Source: Bifidobacterium sp. N4G05 (lineage in GTDB: Bacteria > Actinomycetota > Actinomycetes > Actinomycetales > Bifidobacteriaceae). From it: DNA of 64,000 bases. The stretch is taken from NCBI RefSeq assembly GCF_002742445.1, contig NZ_NJNQ01000002.1, positions 248,001-312,000 of the forward strand, read 5' to 3'. Below, piece after piece: positions 8,496 through 17,968 of the stretch. Position numbers and translations under genes: made by a program. The notes beneath the pieces are model-generated. The model was not told the DNA's origin, searched no databases, and worked only from the letters and a program-made list of their open reading frames with translations. Within the stretch, counting starts at the first letter, position 1. Every line of letters begins with the position of its first letter.

Positions 8496-10282
8496 ATCCG
8501 GTCTGGGGCTGCGACGCCAAGCAGGTCAAGACCTTCGGCGATAACCGTCTTGACTGCGTCATTGAGCTTCAAACGTGCAGCCGCACGAGCCGGTTCCGGA
8601 GCCTTGGCAATGCGCAGAGCTTCGGCCTGTTCACCGCGAGCTTCCGGATCGGTGAGTTCCATAGGCACCACGCGTTCCACGTTGTACCACTTGTGGTAGG
8701 TGGCTGCGAGATCTTCCAAATAGTGGGCCACACGATGTGGGGCGCGCAGGTCGCCGGCTTCGCGCAGCAGGGCCGGCCACTGGGCGAGCGCGGCAAGCAC
8801 TTCGCCGTCGGCGGCGGTGTCGAGCAGACTCACGTCGGCACCCTCGTAGGTGATGTTTGCGGCGGCTGCATTGCGGTCCACATTGCAGGAGCGGGCGTGC
8901 GCGTACTGCACGTAGTACACCGGATTCTCGTTGGAATGCGAAGCGAGCAGATTCAGGTCGATATCGACCGGGGAATTGTAGTCGGTGCGTGCCAACGAAT
9001 AACGAGAAGCATCCACGCCGATAGCGTCGGTCAGATCGTCAATGGTCACCACATTGCCGGCACGCTTCGACATGCGCACTGCCTTGCCGTCCTTCAGCAC
9101 GTTGACAAGCTGTCCGATAAGAATCTGCATGTTTTCGCCAGGTTCGTCGCCGAATGCGGCGCACATGGCCATCATGCGGCCGATATAGCCGTGATGGTCG
9201 GCACCCAGCATGTAAATGGCGATGTCTGCCGGATCATTGTCACGATGGCGCTTGTTGCGATAGTAAGCAATATCAGCTGCGAAATACGCGTAGTTGCCGT
9301 CGGATTTGATGATCACACGATCCTTATCGTCACCATGCTTGGTGGACTCGAACCAGGTTGCGCCATCCTTTTCGTAAATATCGCCGCGTTCACGCAGATC
9401 AGCAATGGCCTTGTCGACTTCGCCGTCGGAATACAGGCTGTTCTCATGGAACCACACGTCGAAGTTCACACGGAAATCCTTCATGGATTTGCGGATTTCG
9501 TTGAACATCATCGGCACTGCACGCTTGCGGAATTCCTCACGTTGTTCGGAATCGCCTTCACCCAACGGATTGCCATCGTTGTCAGCGCCACCGTCGACGC
9601 GCGGCAGGTCGAGAATCGCAATGCCGTCGGCATTGGCCTCATCGATAACGCGACGCGCGATCTCATCGATATAAGCACCCTTGTAACCGTCGATCGGGGT
9701 TTCCTCACCGTGAGCGGCCGCAACCAGCGACTTCGCGAAACGATTGATCTGCTCGCCATGATCATTGAAATAGTATTCGCGCACCACCTTGGCACCGTTC
9801 GCCTCAAGCACGCGGGCCATGGAATCGCCGACCGCAGCCCAACGGGTGCCGCCGATATGGATCGGACCGGTCGGATTGGCGGAAACGAACTCAAGATTCA
9901 GGGTCTTGCCGGAAAGATGGTCGTTCTTACCGTAGTTCGTACCCTCGTTGAGCACGGTGTCAACCACGGCAGCAGCGGACGCGGAATCAAGCACAATGTT
10001 GATGAAGCCGGGGCCGGCCACTTCCACGGACTTGATGCCATCGGCATTGGCAAGTTCCGCAGCGAACAATTCAGCGAAATCATGAGGCTTCATGCCGGCT
10101 TTCTTAGCCAGCTGCATGGCCGCGTTCGACGCCCAATCGCCGTGCGCGCGGTCCTTCGGACGCATGACGGCGAATTTGGCCTGTGGAGGGATGAGATCGG
10201 TGGTCAAGGTGCCAGCCTTGCCTTCATTCACAAGGTTGTTGGCAATATTGAAAATCAGTTCACTAAGCGCTTCTGGACTCAT
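8492..10282 (-). CDS. argS: Arginyl-tRNA synthetase
   Basis: 596 residues. Charges tRNA-Arg in an ATP-dependent reaction. The class I signature appears as PTGPIHIGGTRW and the KMSKS equivalent as RMSKRAGN; the C-terminal anticodon-binding domain carries the conserved Y-x-H-A-R (YAHARS). The start is the ATG at 10282. It has GGAGG only one base before the ATG but also a TAGACT hexamer ending 7 bases before it, so the mRNA is probably leaderless. lysA overlaps its stop codon. Confidence 0.95.
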   Translation of the reverse strand: MSPEALSELIFNIANNLVNEGKAGTLTTDLIPPQAKFAVMRPKDRAHGDWASNAAMQLAKKAGMKPHDFAELFAAELANADGIKSVEVAGPGFINIVLDSASAAAVVDTVLNEGTNYGKNDHLSGKTLNLEFVSANPTGPIHIGGTRWAAVGDSMARVLEANGAKVVREYYFNDHGEQINRFAKSLVAAAHGEETPIDGYKGAYIDEIARRVIDEANADGIAILDLPRVDGGADNDGNPLGEGDSEQREEFRKRAVPMMFNEIRKSMKDFRVNFDVWFHENSLYSDGEVDKAIADLRERGDIYEKDGATWFESTKHGDDKDRVIIKSDGNYAYFAADIAYYRNKRHRDNDPADIAIYMLGADHHGYIGRMMAMCAAFGDEPGENMQILIGQLVNVLKDGKAVRMSKRAGNVVTIDDLTDAIGVDASRYSLARTDYNSPVDIDLNLLASHSNENPVYYVQYAHARSCNVDRNAAAANITYEGADVSLLDTAADGEVLAALAQWPALLREAGDLRAPHRVAHYLEDLAATYHKWYNVERVVPMELTDPEARGEQAEALRIAKAPEPARAAARLKLNDAVKTVIAEGLDLLGVAAPDRM

Positions 10283-10289
10283 TCCTCCA

Positions 10290-10295
10290 AGTCTA
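10290..10295 (-). promoter_or_regulatory. -10 hexamer of a probable leaderless argS promoter
   Basis: TAGACT on the minus strand, 7 bases before the argS ATG. No convincing -35 was seen. Initiation about 7 bases past the hexamer would begin the mRNA at the start codon. Confidence 0.55.
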
Positions 10296-10313
10296 CCGAT
10301 TATGCAGACAGAA

Positions 10314-11771
10314 TCAGCCTTGCGTATCATCCTGCAGTTTGCCATGCTTCCTATGCCAGGCCACTGAAGCGTAATAGCCGATATAGCAGATCGCAACGAA
10401 CGGAATCATATACAGCAATGTGGAGCGCTGCGACGGATCGCAAATCACCAAAACCAATGCGCCAATGCACATCACAATCGCAGCGATCGGCACGAACGGA
10501 AAACCGGGGGCACGATACTTCAAATCGTCAACCGAATGGCCTTGAGCAAGCCACTGCTTGCGGAAACGCAGGTGGCAGACGGAAACCGACGCCCACACCA
10601 CCAGCGTGGCCAAGCCGGAAACCGCAACCAACGCCAAATACACCGTCGAAGCGGCAACCACGGAAGACAGCAACGCCAACAGCGATCCGGCCATACTGAA
10701 AAACACCGCGAACACGGGCACACCATGGAAATTCGTCTTGCCGAGCGCGCGCGGAATCATACCCTCCTGCGCAAGCGACCAAACCATACGCGAGCACACA
10801 TACAAGCCGGAATTCGCAGCGGACAGCACCGCCGTCAACACCACGAAATTCATCACATCGCCGGCAAACGGCATGCCGATCGACTGGAACACGAGCACAA
10901 ACGGACTCGCGTCGACACCCGACTGATGCCACGGAATCAGCGCGGACATCACCGCGATCGAGCCGATGAAGAAAATCGCAAGACGCAACACCGTAGTATG
11001 CACGGCCTTCGGAATCGCCTGCGCCGGATCCTTCGTCTCCCCCGCCGCAACACCAACGACCTCAGTGCCCGAAAACGCGAACACCACCGTCAGCAGCGTC
11101 GAGAAAATCGGGATCACACCATTCGGGAGCCAGCCGTCATCATAGAAATTCTCAAACAGCGGAGCATGATCGTAACCGGCAATCGGAATCGCACCAAACA
11201 TGGCGAGCAAGCCGACCACAATGAACGCGATAATCGCGAACACCTTGATGGACGCAAACCAGAATTCCGACTCGCCATACAGTCGCACCGACAGAATATT
11301 GAGCATGAACACCACTGCAATGAACGCGGCGGACCAAATCCACGCGGGCGAATCAGGAAACCAACGTTGCATCAGCAGACCAGCGGCCGTGAATTCCGAA
11401 GCGAGCGCCACCGCCCAATTCAGCCAATACAGCACGGCGATGGTGAACGCGGTGCCGGGGCCGATGAAACGCTTCGCATACAGGTGGAAACTGCCGGCAT
11501 ACGGCATAGCCACCGACAGTTCGCCGAGGCTGAGCATCACAAAATACACAAGTATGGATCCGATGCCATACGCGATGATCGCGCCAAGAGGGCCGGCTTG
11601 GTGAATCGTGTAGCCGGAGCTGAGAAACAAGCCAGTGCCGATCACGCCACCCAGCGAAATCATGGTCAGATGGCGGGTTTCCATCTTACGTTCAAGACCG
11701 CCCTGCTCGACTTCAGCGGATTCAGCGGCGTCAGTGCCTGCAGTAGATGCGTTGACTTGCGATTCGGTCAT
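10314..11771 (-). CDS. Amino-acid permease (APC superfamily, AAT subfamily)
   Basis: 485 residues with about twelve membrane segments. The first helix carries the family motif LGGVIGTGLFLSSG and is followed by a glycine-rich AGPLGAIIAYGIGS, as in lysine, proline and aromatic amino-acid permeases of this subfamily. The start is the ATG at 11771, which has AAGGAG 9 bases upstream; an ATG 18 bases earlier lies within that ribosome-binding site. It ends 31 bases before argS. Its position beside argS and lysA fits a basic amino-acid substrate, but this is only inference. Confidence 0.87.
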   Translation of the reverse strand: MTESQVNASTAGTDAAESAEVEQGGLERKMETRHLTMISLGGVIGTGLFLSSGYTIHQAGPLGAIIAYGIGSILVYFVMLSLGELSVAMPYAGSFHLYAKRFIGPGTAFTIAVLYWLNWAVALASEFTAAGLLMQRWFPDSPAWIWSAAFIAVVFMLNILSVRLYGESEFWFASIKVFAIIAFIVVGLLAMFGAIPIAGYDHAPLFENFYDDGWLPNGVIPIFSTLLTVVFAFSGTEVVGVAAGETKDPAQAIPKAVHTTVLRLAIFFIGSIAVMSALIPWHQSGVDASPFVLVFQSIGMPFAGDVMNFVVLTAVLSAANSGLYVCSRMVWSLAQEGMIPRALGKTNFHGVPVFAVFFSMAGSLLALLSSVVAASTVYLALVAVSGLATLVVWASVSVCHLRFRKQWLAQGHSVDDLKYRAPGFPFVPIAAIVMCIGALVLVICDPSQRSTLLYMIPFVAICYIGYYASVAWHRKHGKLQDDTQG

Positions 11772-11919
11772 GCGCGACTGCTCCTTCATATTTGGCTGGG
11801 CGCGTTCTTGCGTTTGCATGCGTTTGCACAATACCCAAACGCATTACTATACGGAAATCGGTGGAAACATGTTGCCTGCTGTTCACTTTTGCGGCAATCA
11901 TGAGGTTGCATAAACAAAA

Positions 11920-11958
11920 CAGGCTCGCATGCAGCGTAAGAAACCGCATACGAGCCTG
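11920..11958 (-). terminator. Intrinsic terminator after ridA
   Basis: A stem of 13 pairs out of 15 (11920-11934 with 11944-11958) is followed on the minus strand by TTTTGTTT. It ends the ridA transcript ahead of the permease gene. Confidence 0.75.
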
Positions 11959-11998
11959 AAAAGGAATTCCCTGGAGATTTGCAATCAGCGCACTGAAA

Positions 11999-12388
11999 TC
12001 AGAGCACAGCGATGGCGTCGATCTCGACGAGAGCGCCCTTCGGAATGTTATTGCCGCCGAACGCGACGCGGGCCGGCTTCACGGAACCGATGAAGGCCTG
12101 CGCGTACACGTCGTCGATCTCATGGAAGTCTTCGACGTTCTTCATGTAGATGGTGGCACGGCAGACGTGCTCGATGCCTGTGCCTGCTGCGTCAAGAATG
12201 TGCTTGATGTTCTTCAGCGCCTGGGATGCCTGCTCGCCGGCAGTTTCGCCAGCCAGTTCGCCGGTGGCCGGGTCGATGCCCAGCTGGCCGGAGACGAACA
12301 CGAAACCGTTGGCCTTCACAGCCTGGCTGTAAGCGCCCAGCGCCGCCGGGGCTTCAGAAGTCGCAACCTCTTCCATCTTCTCGCTCAT
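11999..12388 (-). CDS. ridA: RidA family enamine/imine deaminase
   Basis: 129 residues, the usual length. RidA proteins hydrolyse reactive enamine/imine intermediates released by PLP enzymes. Family features are GAYSQAVKANGFVFVSGQ at the N-terminus and, at the C-terminus, PARVAFGGNNIPKGALVEID with the substrate-binding arginine. AAGGAG stands upstream of the ATG at a good distance. It is a single-gene unit with its own terminator. Confidence 0.93.
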   Translation of the reverse strand: MSEKMEEVATSEAPAALGAYSQAVKANGFVFVSGQLGIDPATGELAGETAGEQASQALKNIKHILDAAGTGIEHVCRATIYMKNVEDFHEIDDVYAQAFIGSVKPARVAFGGNNIPKGALVEIDAIAVL

Positions 12389-12551
12389 AATGTTTCTCCT
12401 TTGAAGAATGTGTTATTGCATCTTGCTTGCGTTCAGGCCGCGGCAAACCACGACAACGCAATCTCAAACAATCACTGTACCCATGGAATCGACGCGCATT
12501 GTCCCATGTTCCAAATACCGGCTCAGCGCCCCGGCCCTTCACATGTCTTTG

Positions 12552-12627
12552 TGGTGGGCTTGATGGGGATCGAACCCACGACCTTCTGTTCCGGAGACAG
12601 ACGCTCTATCCACTGAGCTACAAACCC
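12552..12627 (-). tRNA. tRNA-Arg (anticodon CCG)
   Basis: A 76-nt cloverleaf: acceptor GGGTTTG pairs with CAAGCCC (one G-T), D stem GCTC/GAGC, anticodon stem TCTGT/ACAGA with loop CTCCGGA, T arm with GTTCGATCC. The anticodon CCG reads CGG. The 3' CCA is encoded. Confidence 0.96.
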
Positions 12628-12845
12628 GTGCGTCAACCTACTTTACACTGCCTTGAGGTGAGAGCGACACTTTTTACGGAAAAATGGTCTTTGAATCTTA
12701 ATCATCATGTTGGCAAAGTAAGCCTGAATGGGTTTTCGGCAACATACCCAACTATGAAGGGGAGGTGACGGGTATAGAACGGGGAACGAAGAGTATTACG
12801 TCATAATTTGCGGCACAATAACGTCATTTACCGCGTATTTTCCAC

Positions 12846-12851
12846 TAGACT
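12846..12851 (+). promoter_or_regulatory. -10 hexamer of a probable leaderless promoter for the CYTH gene
   Basis: TAGACT ends 6 bases before the ATG at 12858. There is no Shine-Dalgarno sequence in between. Confidence 0.55.
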
Positions 12852-12857
12852 GAGAAT

Positions 12858-13496
12858 ATGGTTGAGGATTCAGGCAGAAATATAGGCGATTTCGAATACA
12901 TGCGCCGTTTTTTCTGCCGTGCTTTGCCAACGCAGTTGGATGACAGCGACAGTCCGACATTAATCGTGCAAAGTTATTACGTTCATCAGGATAATTACGC
13001 GTTGCGTGTACGATTGAAAACAAAGTCCGTTCGCATCGCCATGACTCCGGACCTCGACCCGCTGGCCGTGCTCGAAAAGTATCGCGACGAATTCCAGCTT
13101 GGATCAGTCACCGTGAAGGGGCCGTCCGTAGGAGGCACGCGCTATGAGGCGAGCCGAGACTTGGATTCGCGCATCGCAGGAGAGCTCATCAAACGCGGCG
13201 GACACGTAACCATCAAAAACCGTTTCACCGACTGGATCGACGAAGATGGCTGGAACATCGACGTATTCGGCGGCACCAACGCTCCCCTGATCATTGCAGA
13301 AGCGGAACGTATCGGACCCGTCACCAATCTGGTGATCCCGAAATTCTGCACCACCGAAATCACCGACCAATCGCGGTTCAGCAATGAAGGACTTGCAGCG
13401 AATCCATATTCACGATGGAAATCCGAATTCGAAGCCGAACTGGAAGCGTACGGACCGCAATTCCTTGACTATTTCGGCACCAATCGTATGGAATAA
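12858..13496 (+). CDS. CYTH-domain protein
   Basis: 212 residues. The C-terminal half has the CYTH pattern: basic and acidic strands ending in FCTTEITDQSRFSNEGLAA, preceded by WNIDVFGG and LIIAEAE. CYTH proteins form a triphosphate tunnel that binds organic or inorganic triphosphates with metal ions; members include class IV adenylate cyclases, thiamine triphosphatases and inorganic triphosphatases. Which activity this one has cannot be told. The N-terminal EXEXK triad typical of the family is not obvious, so the first strands may be divergent. No operon partner; it faces the YbbN-like gene. Confidence 0.72.
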   Translation: MVEDSGRNIGDFEYMRRFFCRALPTQLDDSDSPTLIVQSYYVHQDNYALRVRLKTKSVRIAMTPDLDPLAVLEKYRDEFQLGSVTVKGPSVGGTRYEASRDLDSRIAGELIKRGGHVTIKNRFTDWIDEDGWNIDVFGGTNAPLIIAEAERIGPVTNLVIPKFCTTEITDQSRFSNEGLAANPYSRWKSEFEAELEAYGPQFLDYFGTNRME

Positions 13497-13515
13497 GTCT
13501 TTTTTTTTAAAAAAA

Positions 13516-13560
13516 CAACCGTAGGCCGTAAAGAACGATTTGGTTGTCAGCCTACGGTTG
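13516..13560 (-). terminator. Intrinsic terminator after the YbbN-like gene
   Basis: A 10-bp perfect stem (13516-13525 with 13551-13560) is followed on the minus strand by seven T. The T8 run on the plus strand at 13501 also lies just past the CYTH gene. Confidence 0.85.
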
Positions 13561-13597
13561 AACGGTACCCAAAACGGTATCTAAGTCAATAAACGTA

Positions 13598-14557
13598 TCA
13601 GTACATAAGCGTGGCGAGGCGACGGCGGGCGCGCTTCAAACGCTCGTCAGTCGACTCGGGAATCGTGAAATATTCCAGCAGACGCTTGCGCACCGGTTCA
13701 ATATCAGCCTTGTGACCGGCCGCAACGAAATCCAGCAAACGGTCGAACGCATCCTGAATCTGACCGCCGATCATATCAATGTCAGCAACGGCAAGCTGCG
13801 CTTCAACATCATCGGGATTGTCGGCAGCGGCGGCACGTACCTCACGCACGTTCGCATTGGCGGAACGGGCCAACAGCAACGCCTTCGCACGCTCGCGGGC
13901 TGCGCGGGCATCGTTCGGATCGGCTTCAAGCACCTTCTCGTACGCGGCTGCGGCACCAGCGTAATCGCCCTGCTGTGCCAGCATATACGCCTCCTGATGC
14001 TCCGGAGGCACCTCCTGAGCGCCGGCGGCGGAATTTGCCGCATCGGAATCCGGATCGCCCGAATACGGCGCGGAACCGGTCACGCCAGCCTGCTGTGCGG
14101 CAGCAACCAGATTCGGAATCGCCGCGTCCACGATCTGCTGCATTTCCTCGGCAGACGGCAAGCCCTGCAGAATCGGCATCGGGCGGCCGTTGATCAACGC
14201 GAACAACGCGGGAGCACCCTGCACTTGGAACGCTTGCGCGATTGACGGATTCGACGCGATATCAATACGAGACAGCTGAATCTGGCCGTTTAACTGGTTC
14301 ACGGCATCGCCCAACTGGCGTGCCATGTCGAACAGGCGATCATCGGTCGGCACCCACAGCAACAGCAGAATCGGGAACGTGGCCGACGTCTGCACCATGG
14401 CCTGGAACGTGTTCTCCGTGGTGTCGATCACGTAACCCCCAGCGGCCGGAGCGCCTCCAGCCTGCCCCGGTTCGGCCTTCACCTGATGCTTCAACGCTTC
14501 AAGATCGACGGCCCCCGCCAAGGAAACTCCCGGATTAAACGGCCTTTGACCTGCCAT
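13598..14557 (-). CDS. YbbN/CnoX-like thioredoxin-fold protein with TPR repeats
   Basis: 319 residues. An N-terminal thioredoxin fold (about 40-160; LLLLWVPTDDRLFDMARQL and the conserved cis-proline segment GAPALFALINGRP) is followed by an Ala-rich linker and tetratricopeptide-like repeats (about 185-300). The CXXC redox centre is missing; VPTD stands there, so it is not a disulfide oxidoreductase. By analogy with E. coli CnoX (YbbN) it may act as a co-chaperone. AGGAGG is 5 bases before the ATG. Confidence 0.82.
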   Translation of the reverse strand: MAGQRPFNPGVSLAGAVDLEALKHQVKAEPGQAGGAPAAGGYVIDTTENTFQAMVQTSATFPILLLLWVPTDDRLFDMARQLGDAVNQLNGQIQLSRIDIASNPSIAQAFQVQGAPALFALINGRPMPILQGLPSAEEMQQIVDAAIPNLVAAAQQAGVTGSAPYSGDPDSDAANSAAGAQEVPPEHQEAYMLAQQGDYAGAAAAYEKVLEADPNDARAARERAKALLLARSANANVREVRAAAADNPDDVEAQLAVADIDMIGGQIQDAFDRLLDFVAAGHKADIEPVRKRLLEYFTIPESTDERLKRARRRLATLMY

Positions 14558-14652
14558 GCTTGCCTCCTAAATATCAACAATCAACAACATTAAGCGCCCA
14601 GCGCAATACGCATCGCAAACGTTCGCCCCAAGCTTACGCGCAATCGCGACGA

Positions 14653-15654
14653 TTACAGCGCCTCAACCCTGACCGGCTGGCGTTCGGAACCGACTGAGGT
14701 AATCTTCTCACCGGAATTTGCCGGAGGCACGTACAGCGCGATCACATTTACATACGTGGTTTTCATGGTGCTGGTGGCTTGACCGTTGCCAAACAGCGCT
14801 TTTTCCGCATCGGAAGCGGGCTGCGATTCACGTCCGGCACCAGCGGAACGCGTCCATTCGGAATTGATCTGCGCCACTACCAAGTCGCCACCATCCGCGG
14901 AACGCATGACGCTGATGGCACCGTCAACCGGCGTGAACACCTGCTGCTGCGATCCCTCGTTCAGCTCCATGGCCTTCTGCACCTGTTCGGTCAGATCGGC
15001 AAGCTTCGTACGCAAATCATCGTCGGCGAACTGCTGCGCATACTGGCTGGCCGCACCATTCTGCAACACGTCGGCATATGCAGCGACCGCATCCTTCGGG
15101 GTCATGACCAGACCGGTGTCTTTTTCCGTACCCTGCTCGCTGCCGGTCTTGGAAATCTCGAAACTCGGCATCTTCACGCCCGAAAACAGTCGCGCCACAC
15201 CCCACAGCTTGTAGTTCTGGCGTGCGGAATCCTGACGGAACACCAGCAGACGCTTGGATTGCTGGTCGTCCGTGGTGGAAGTAATGGAAAACACCGAACG
15301 TGGCCATCCACTATCTGTGGAGATCACAGCCTGCGCCAGACCGGTTGGAATCGTGGTCTTGCGGTCAAGATTGCCCGTGACCTGCGCCACATGAAGTTCG
15401 CTTGTGCGAATCTCAAGTTCCGGCCCCTCCAAAATCGAGCCGAGGGCGTCGATATTGCGGTCGTTATTGCACTGGTCAAGCGTTGTGAGAATATCCGTAC
15501 GGATGGTTTTCTCCTGCTTGGCGGTCAGATTCGGCGCATCCTGACGTTGCGTGGTTTTCGGCTGCGGCAGCTGCCCCTCGCATCCGCACATGCCAACGAC
15601 CATTCCCAATGCGAGCACGGCCGCCGCGATTGCGTTGAAACGCTTCTTCATCAC
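14653..15654 (-). CDS. Putative lipoprotein of unknown function
   Basis: 333 residues. It starts with a basic n-region and hydrophobic helix ending in MCGCEG, a probable lipobox with the modified cysteine after MCG. The rest is soluble and would lie outside the membrane. No catalytic family was recognised. Its ATG overlaps the stop of the upstream membrane-protein gene by 4 bases (ATGA), so the two are one operon and probably work together. Confidence 0.75.
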   Translation of the reverse strand: MMKKRFNAIAAAVLALGMVVGMCGCEGQLPQPKTTQRQDAPNLTAKQEKTIRTDILTTLDQCNNDRNIDALGSILEGPELEIRTSELHVAQVTGNLDRKTTIPTGLAQAVISTDSGWPRSVFSITSTTDDQQSKRLLVFRQDSARQNYKLWGVARLFSGVKMPSFEISKTGSEQGTEKDTGLVMTPKDAVAAYADVLQNGAASQYAQQFADDDLRTKLADLTEQVQKAMELNEGSQQQVFTPVDGAISVMRSADGGDLVVAQINSEWTRSAGAGRESQPASDAEKALFGNGQATSTMKTTYVNVIALYVPPANSGEKITSVGSERQPVRVEAL

Positions 15655-16862
15655 TTGGCCTCCTCGTTGTCAGATTCGTCTGATTCGTTGTTTTCGGATG
15701 TTTCGTTGGATTCGACCGGCTCGGCCGTTCCGGCCGTTTCGTTGACTTCGTTGGACACGTTAATTTCGCCGGATACCGCGAATTCTGAAGATCCCGAGGA
15801 CGCTACGGACGCACTGCTTTCCTCTTGTGCGAGACGTGCGAAATATGCGGCAAGCTCGTCTGGCGAGATCACGGAAGTCTGTTCGAAATCGTCGTTTTCG
15901 TCAACGCCATCAGTGGCAGCATTCTGCTGGTCGGCAACCAAATTTCGAGCGGAAGGATCGACAATCGTAGGTTGCGCCGTCTCGTTCTGCGTGTTTTCCG
16001 AAACGGTCGCACGATGGCTCGCATGGCGACGACGCGTACGCTTCGACCCGCTCTTTTCACTACGGGCGGCACTCGCTTCGGCGTTCTTCACCCATGCGGC
16101 AACCTCATCATCGTCTCCCTGCGTGGAACCGATGCCATCAACCATGGCAAACGCGCGCTTATTGCGACGCTTATGCGGAGGCATGGCGAACACGGAAGCC
16201 GAAAGTACCGCAAGTATTGCCAGTAATCCGCCGGAAAGATAGAACGGCATGGCGAAATTCAGCAGCGAACGACGGGTCCAGTCAAGCACGACCGAGCCTC
16301 CCTTGCGATCGCCGTAATCGATGATCGCAACGGAATCCTCGGCATTATTCGTATTAGCACCCTTGATCTGTATGTCAACGGAACCGGCATTGCATTTGAC
16401 TGTGCGCCACATGTCGGAATCTTGGAACGCGACCTGGCCTTCGGAATTATCGGCGGTGCCCTGAGCCGTGGCCTTCAGCGTGGACAGGGTGGACCAGTCC
16501 GACAATCCGGTAACGCGCGTGTATTTGGATCCCGCAATCCAACCAGCAACATCGCGGGCGGAACCGATGGCGATGCACACGTTCGCGGATTTGTCGCGGG
16601 ACTTCGTCGAAATGTTGACGTGATCGTCAACCAACTGCAACACATTCGGATCAGTGACCACATACTGCGATCCCGTAACCGCAGCGGACGCCGTGACCTG
16701 CGTCGAAGGCTTCCAAATCGTCGCGTTCAAGACGCCAAGTACGATGCAAGCAACGGCAAGCAATCCGAAAATAGGAGTGACAATGCCACGCATGATCTTA
16801 GCGTGTCGCGTAGGACCCGCCTTGGACTGCGGTTTTTCCTGTTCATCCTGCAATAAAGTCAT
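15651..16862 (-). CDS. Two-helix membrane protein of unknown function with acidic C-terminal tail
   Basis: 403 residues: a transmembrane segment at about 27-47, an outside domain of about 140 residues, a second transmembrane segment near 195-220, then a basic patch (PHKRRNKR) and a long cytoplasmic Ser/Asn/Glu-rich tail that looks disordered. The outside part has no enzyme signature that I recognise. Coupled to the lipoprotein gene downstream. The candidate promoter TAGAAT ends 10 bases before its ATG. Confidence 0.72.
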   Translation of the reverse strand: MTLLQDEQEKPQSKAGPTRHAKIMRGIVTPIFGLLAVACIVLGVLNATIWKPSTQVTASAAVTGSQYVVTDPNVLQLVDDHVNISTKSRDKSANVCIAIGSARDVAGWIAGSKYTRVTGLSDWSTLSTLKATAQGTADNSEGQVAFQDSDMWRTVKCNAGSVDIQIKGANTNNAEDSVAIIDYGDRKGGSVVLDWTRRSLLNFAMPFYLSGGLLAILAVLSASVFAMPPHKRRNKRAFAMVDGIGSTQGDDDEVAAWVKNAEASAARSEKSGSKRTRRRHASHRATVSENTQNETAQPTIVDPSARNLVADQQNAATDGVDENDDFEQTSVISPDELAAYFARLAQEESSASVASSGSSEFAVSGEINVSNEVNETAGTAEPVESNETSENNESDESDNEEAK

Positions 16863-16872
16863 AGCATTCTCT

Positions 16873-16878
16873 ATTCTA
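16873..16878 (-). promoter_or_regulatory. -10 hexamer for the two-gene envelope operon
   Basis: TAGAAT on the minus strand, 10 bases before the ATG at 16862; the leader would be only a few bases. It is divergent from the FKBP promoter. Confidence 0.45.
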
Positions 16879-16930
16879 CATTGCCCCTCTGCAAAAGCCT
16901 GAAAAAACTATGAAAATCAATGATTGACGC

Positions 16931-16936
16931 TAAGGT
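16931..16936 (+). promoter_or_regulatory. -10 hexamer for the FKBP lipoprotein gene
   Basis: TAAGGT ends 7 bases before the ATG at 16944, so this is another possible leaderless start. The same bases include AAGG, which could instead serve as a weak ribosome-binding site. Confidence 0.4.
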
Positions 16937-16943
16937 TGAGCCT

Positions 16944-17906
16944 ATGCGCAAATCTACTCTTTTCAAAGCCGTCGCAGCCGCTTGCACAACGATCATGTGC
17001 CTGGGTTTCGCAGCATGCGGAAGCTCCGACACGAAGTCTAATACCTCCTCCGATTCATCTTCATCTTCCTCTTCCTCCAAATCCTCGTCGAAAATGAACC
17101 AGATCGCCGGAGTGACCGCCACAGGCAAGCCCGGAGAGAAGCCGGCCGTCTCCTTCAAAACCCCTATGACGGTGGAAGACAACAGTTACGTCGTACTGCA
17201 GAAAGGCAATGGCGACCAGATCGAAGAGGGCGACCGCATATGCACGCAAGGCATCGCCATCAACGTCAAGGATGGTTCCGAATTGGCGAGCACATGGGAG
17301 AAAAACACCCCCGATTGCTCTACTGTGGTCACCTCCAACACCAGTCAGATGACTGAGAGTTATTACAACATTTTCAAGGATCAGAAGATTAATGCCACGC
17401 TTGCGTTCGGCGTGAACGATTCGAATTCCGCTGGCACATCGTATTTGATGGTGCTCACGATCGTGTCGAAGTCGAAGGATCTGACGAAGGCCACGGGCAC
17501 GAAGGTGCTTGACGTACCTGCCGATTTGCCGAAGGTCACGCTTGCGAAGGATGGCAAGCCGTCGATCGACATGAATGGTTATAAAGGTTCCGACACATTG
17601 GTTTCGCAGGATTTGATCAAGGGTAAGGGTGCCGAGGTCAAGGATACGCAAACCGTGGTCGCTCACTATACCGGCTGGCTGCTTGACGGCACGCAGTTCG
17701 ATTCCTCGTGGGATCGCGGCACTTCGTCGAGCTTCTCGCTTGACGAAGTGATCGCCGGTTGGAAGCAGGGCCTGGCAGGCCACACCGTTGGCTCGCAGGT
17801 GCTGCTGGTAGTGCCGCCGGACCTTGGCTACGGAAACAAGGATTCCGGTAAGATTCCGGCGAACTCCACGCTGGTCTTCGTGGTCGACATTCTCGCCGCC
17901 TACTAA
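16944..17906 (+). CDS. FKBP-type peptidyl-prolyl isomerase lipoprotein
   Basis: 320 residues from the ATG at 16944, chosen because MRKSTLFKAVAAA begins a standard lipoprotein signal ending in the lipobox GFAAC. After a serine-rich linker (about 27-50) comes a non-catalytic domain, then a C-terminal FKBP domain (about 205-320) with VVAHYTGWLLDGTQFDSSWDRG, VIAGWKQGLAG and PPDLGYG. It should catalyse proline isomerisation during folding of exported proteins at the outer face of the membrane. An in-frame ATG 24 bases upstream is less likely. Confidence 0.9.
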   Translation: MRKSTLFKAVAAACTTIMCLGFAACGSSDTKSNTSSDSSSSSSSSKSSSKMNQIAGVTATGKPGEKPAVSFKTPMTVEDNSYVVLQKGNGDQIEEGDRICTQGIAINVKDGSELASTWEKNTPDCSTVVTSNTSQMTESYYNIFKDQKINATLAFGVNDSNSAGTSYLMVLTIVSKSKDLTKATGTKVLDVPADLPKVTLAKDGKPSIDMNGYKGSDTLVSQDLIKGKGAEVKDTQTVVAHYTGWLLDGTQFDSSWDRGTSSSFSLDEVIAGWKQGLAGHTVGSQVLLVVPPDLGYGNKDSGKIPANSTLVFVVDILAAY

Positions 17907-17968
17907 AACACCACGTTTCGTGGGCCAAAGCCTTGCCCACGAGGAGCGAATGCGGCAATGCATGTGTG

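Noticed and set aside
10283-10295. Shine-Dalgarno site GGAGG for argS
   Set aside because: It ends one base before the ATG, too close to work; the TAGACT at 7 bases suggests leaderless initiation.
8693-10699. Plus-strand open frame of 668 codons opposite argS
   Set aside because: It is a shadow of the GC-rich argS codons; the protein has no family features and argS is certain.
17919-17941. Terminator after the FKBP gene
   Set aside because: A 7-bp stem (17919-17925 with 17935-17941) exists but no T tract follows; not called as a terminator.
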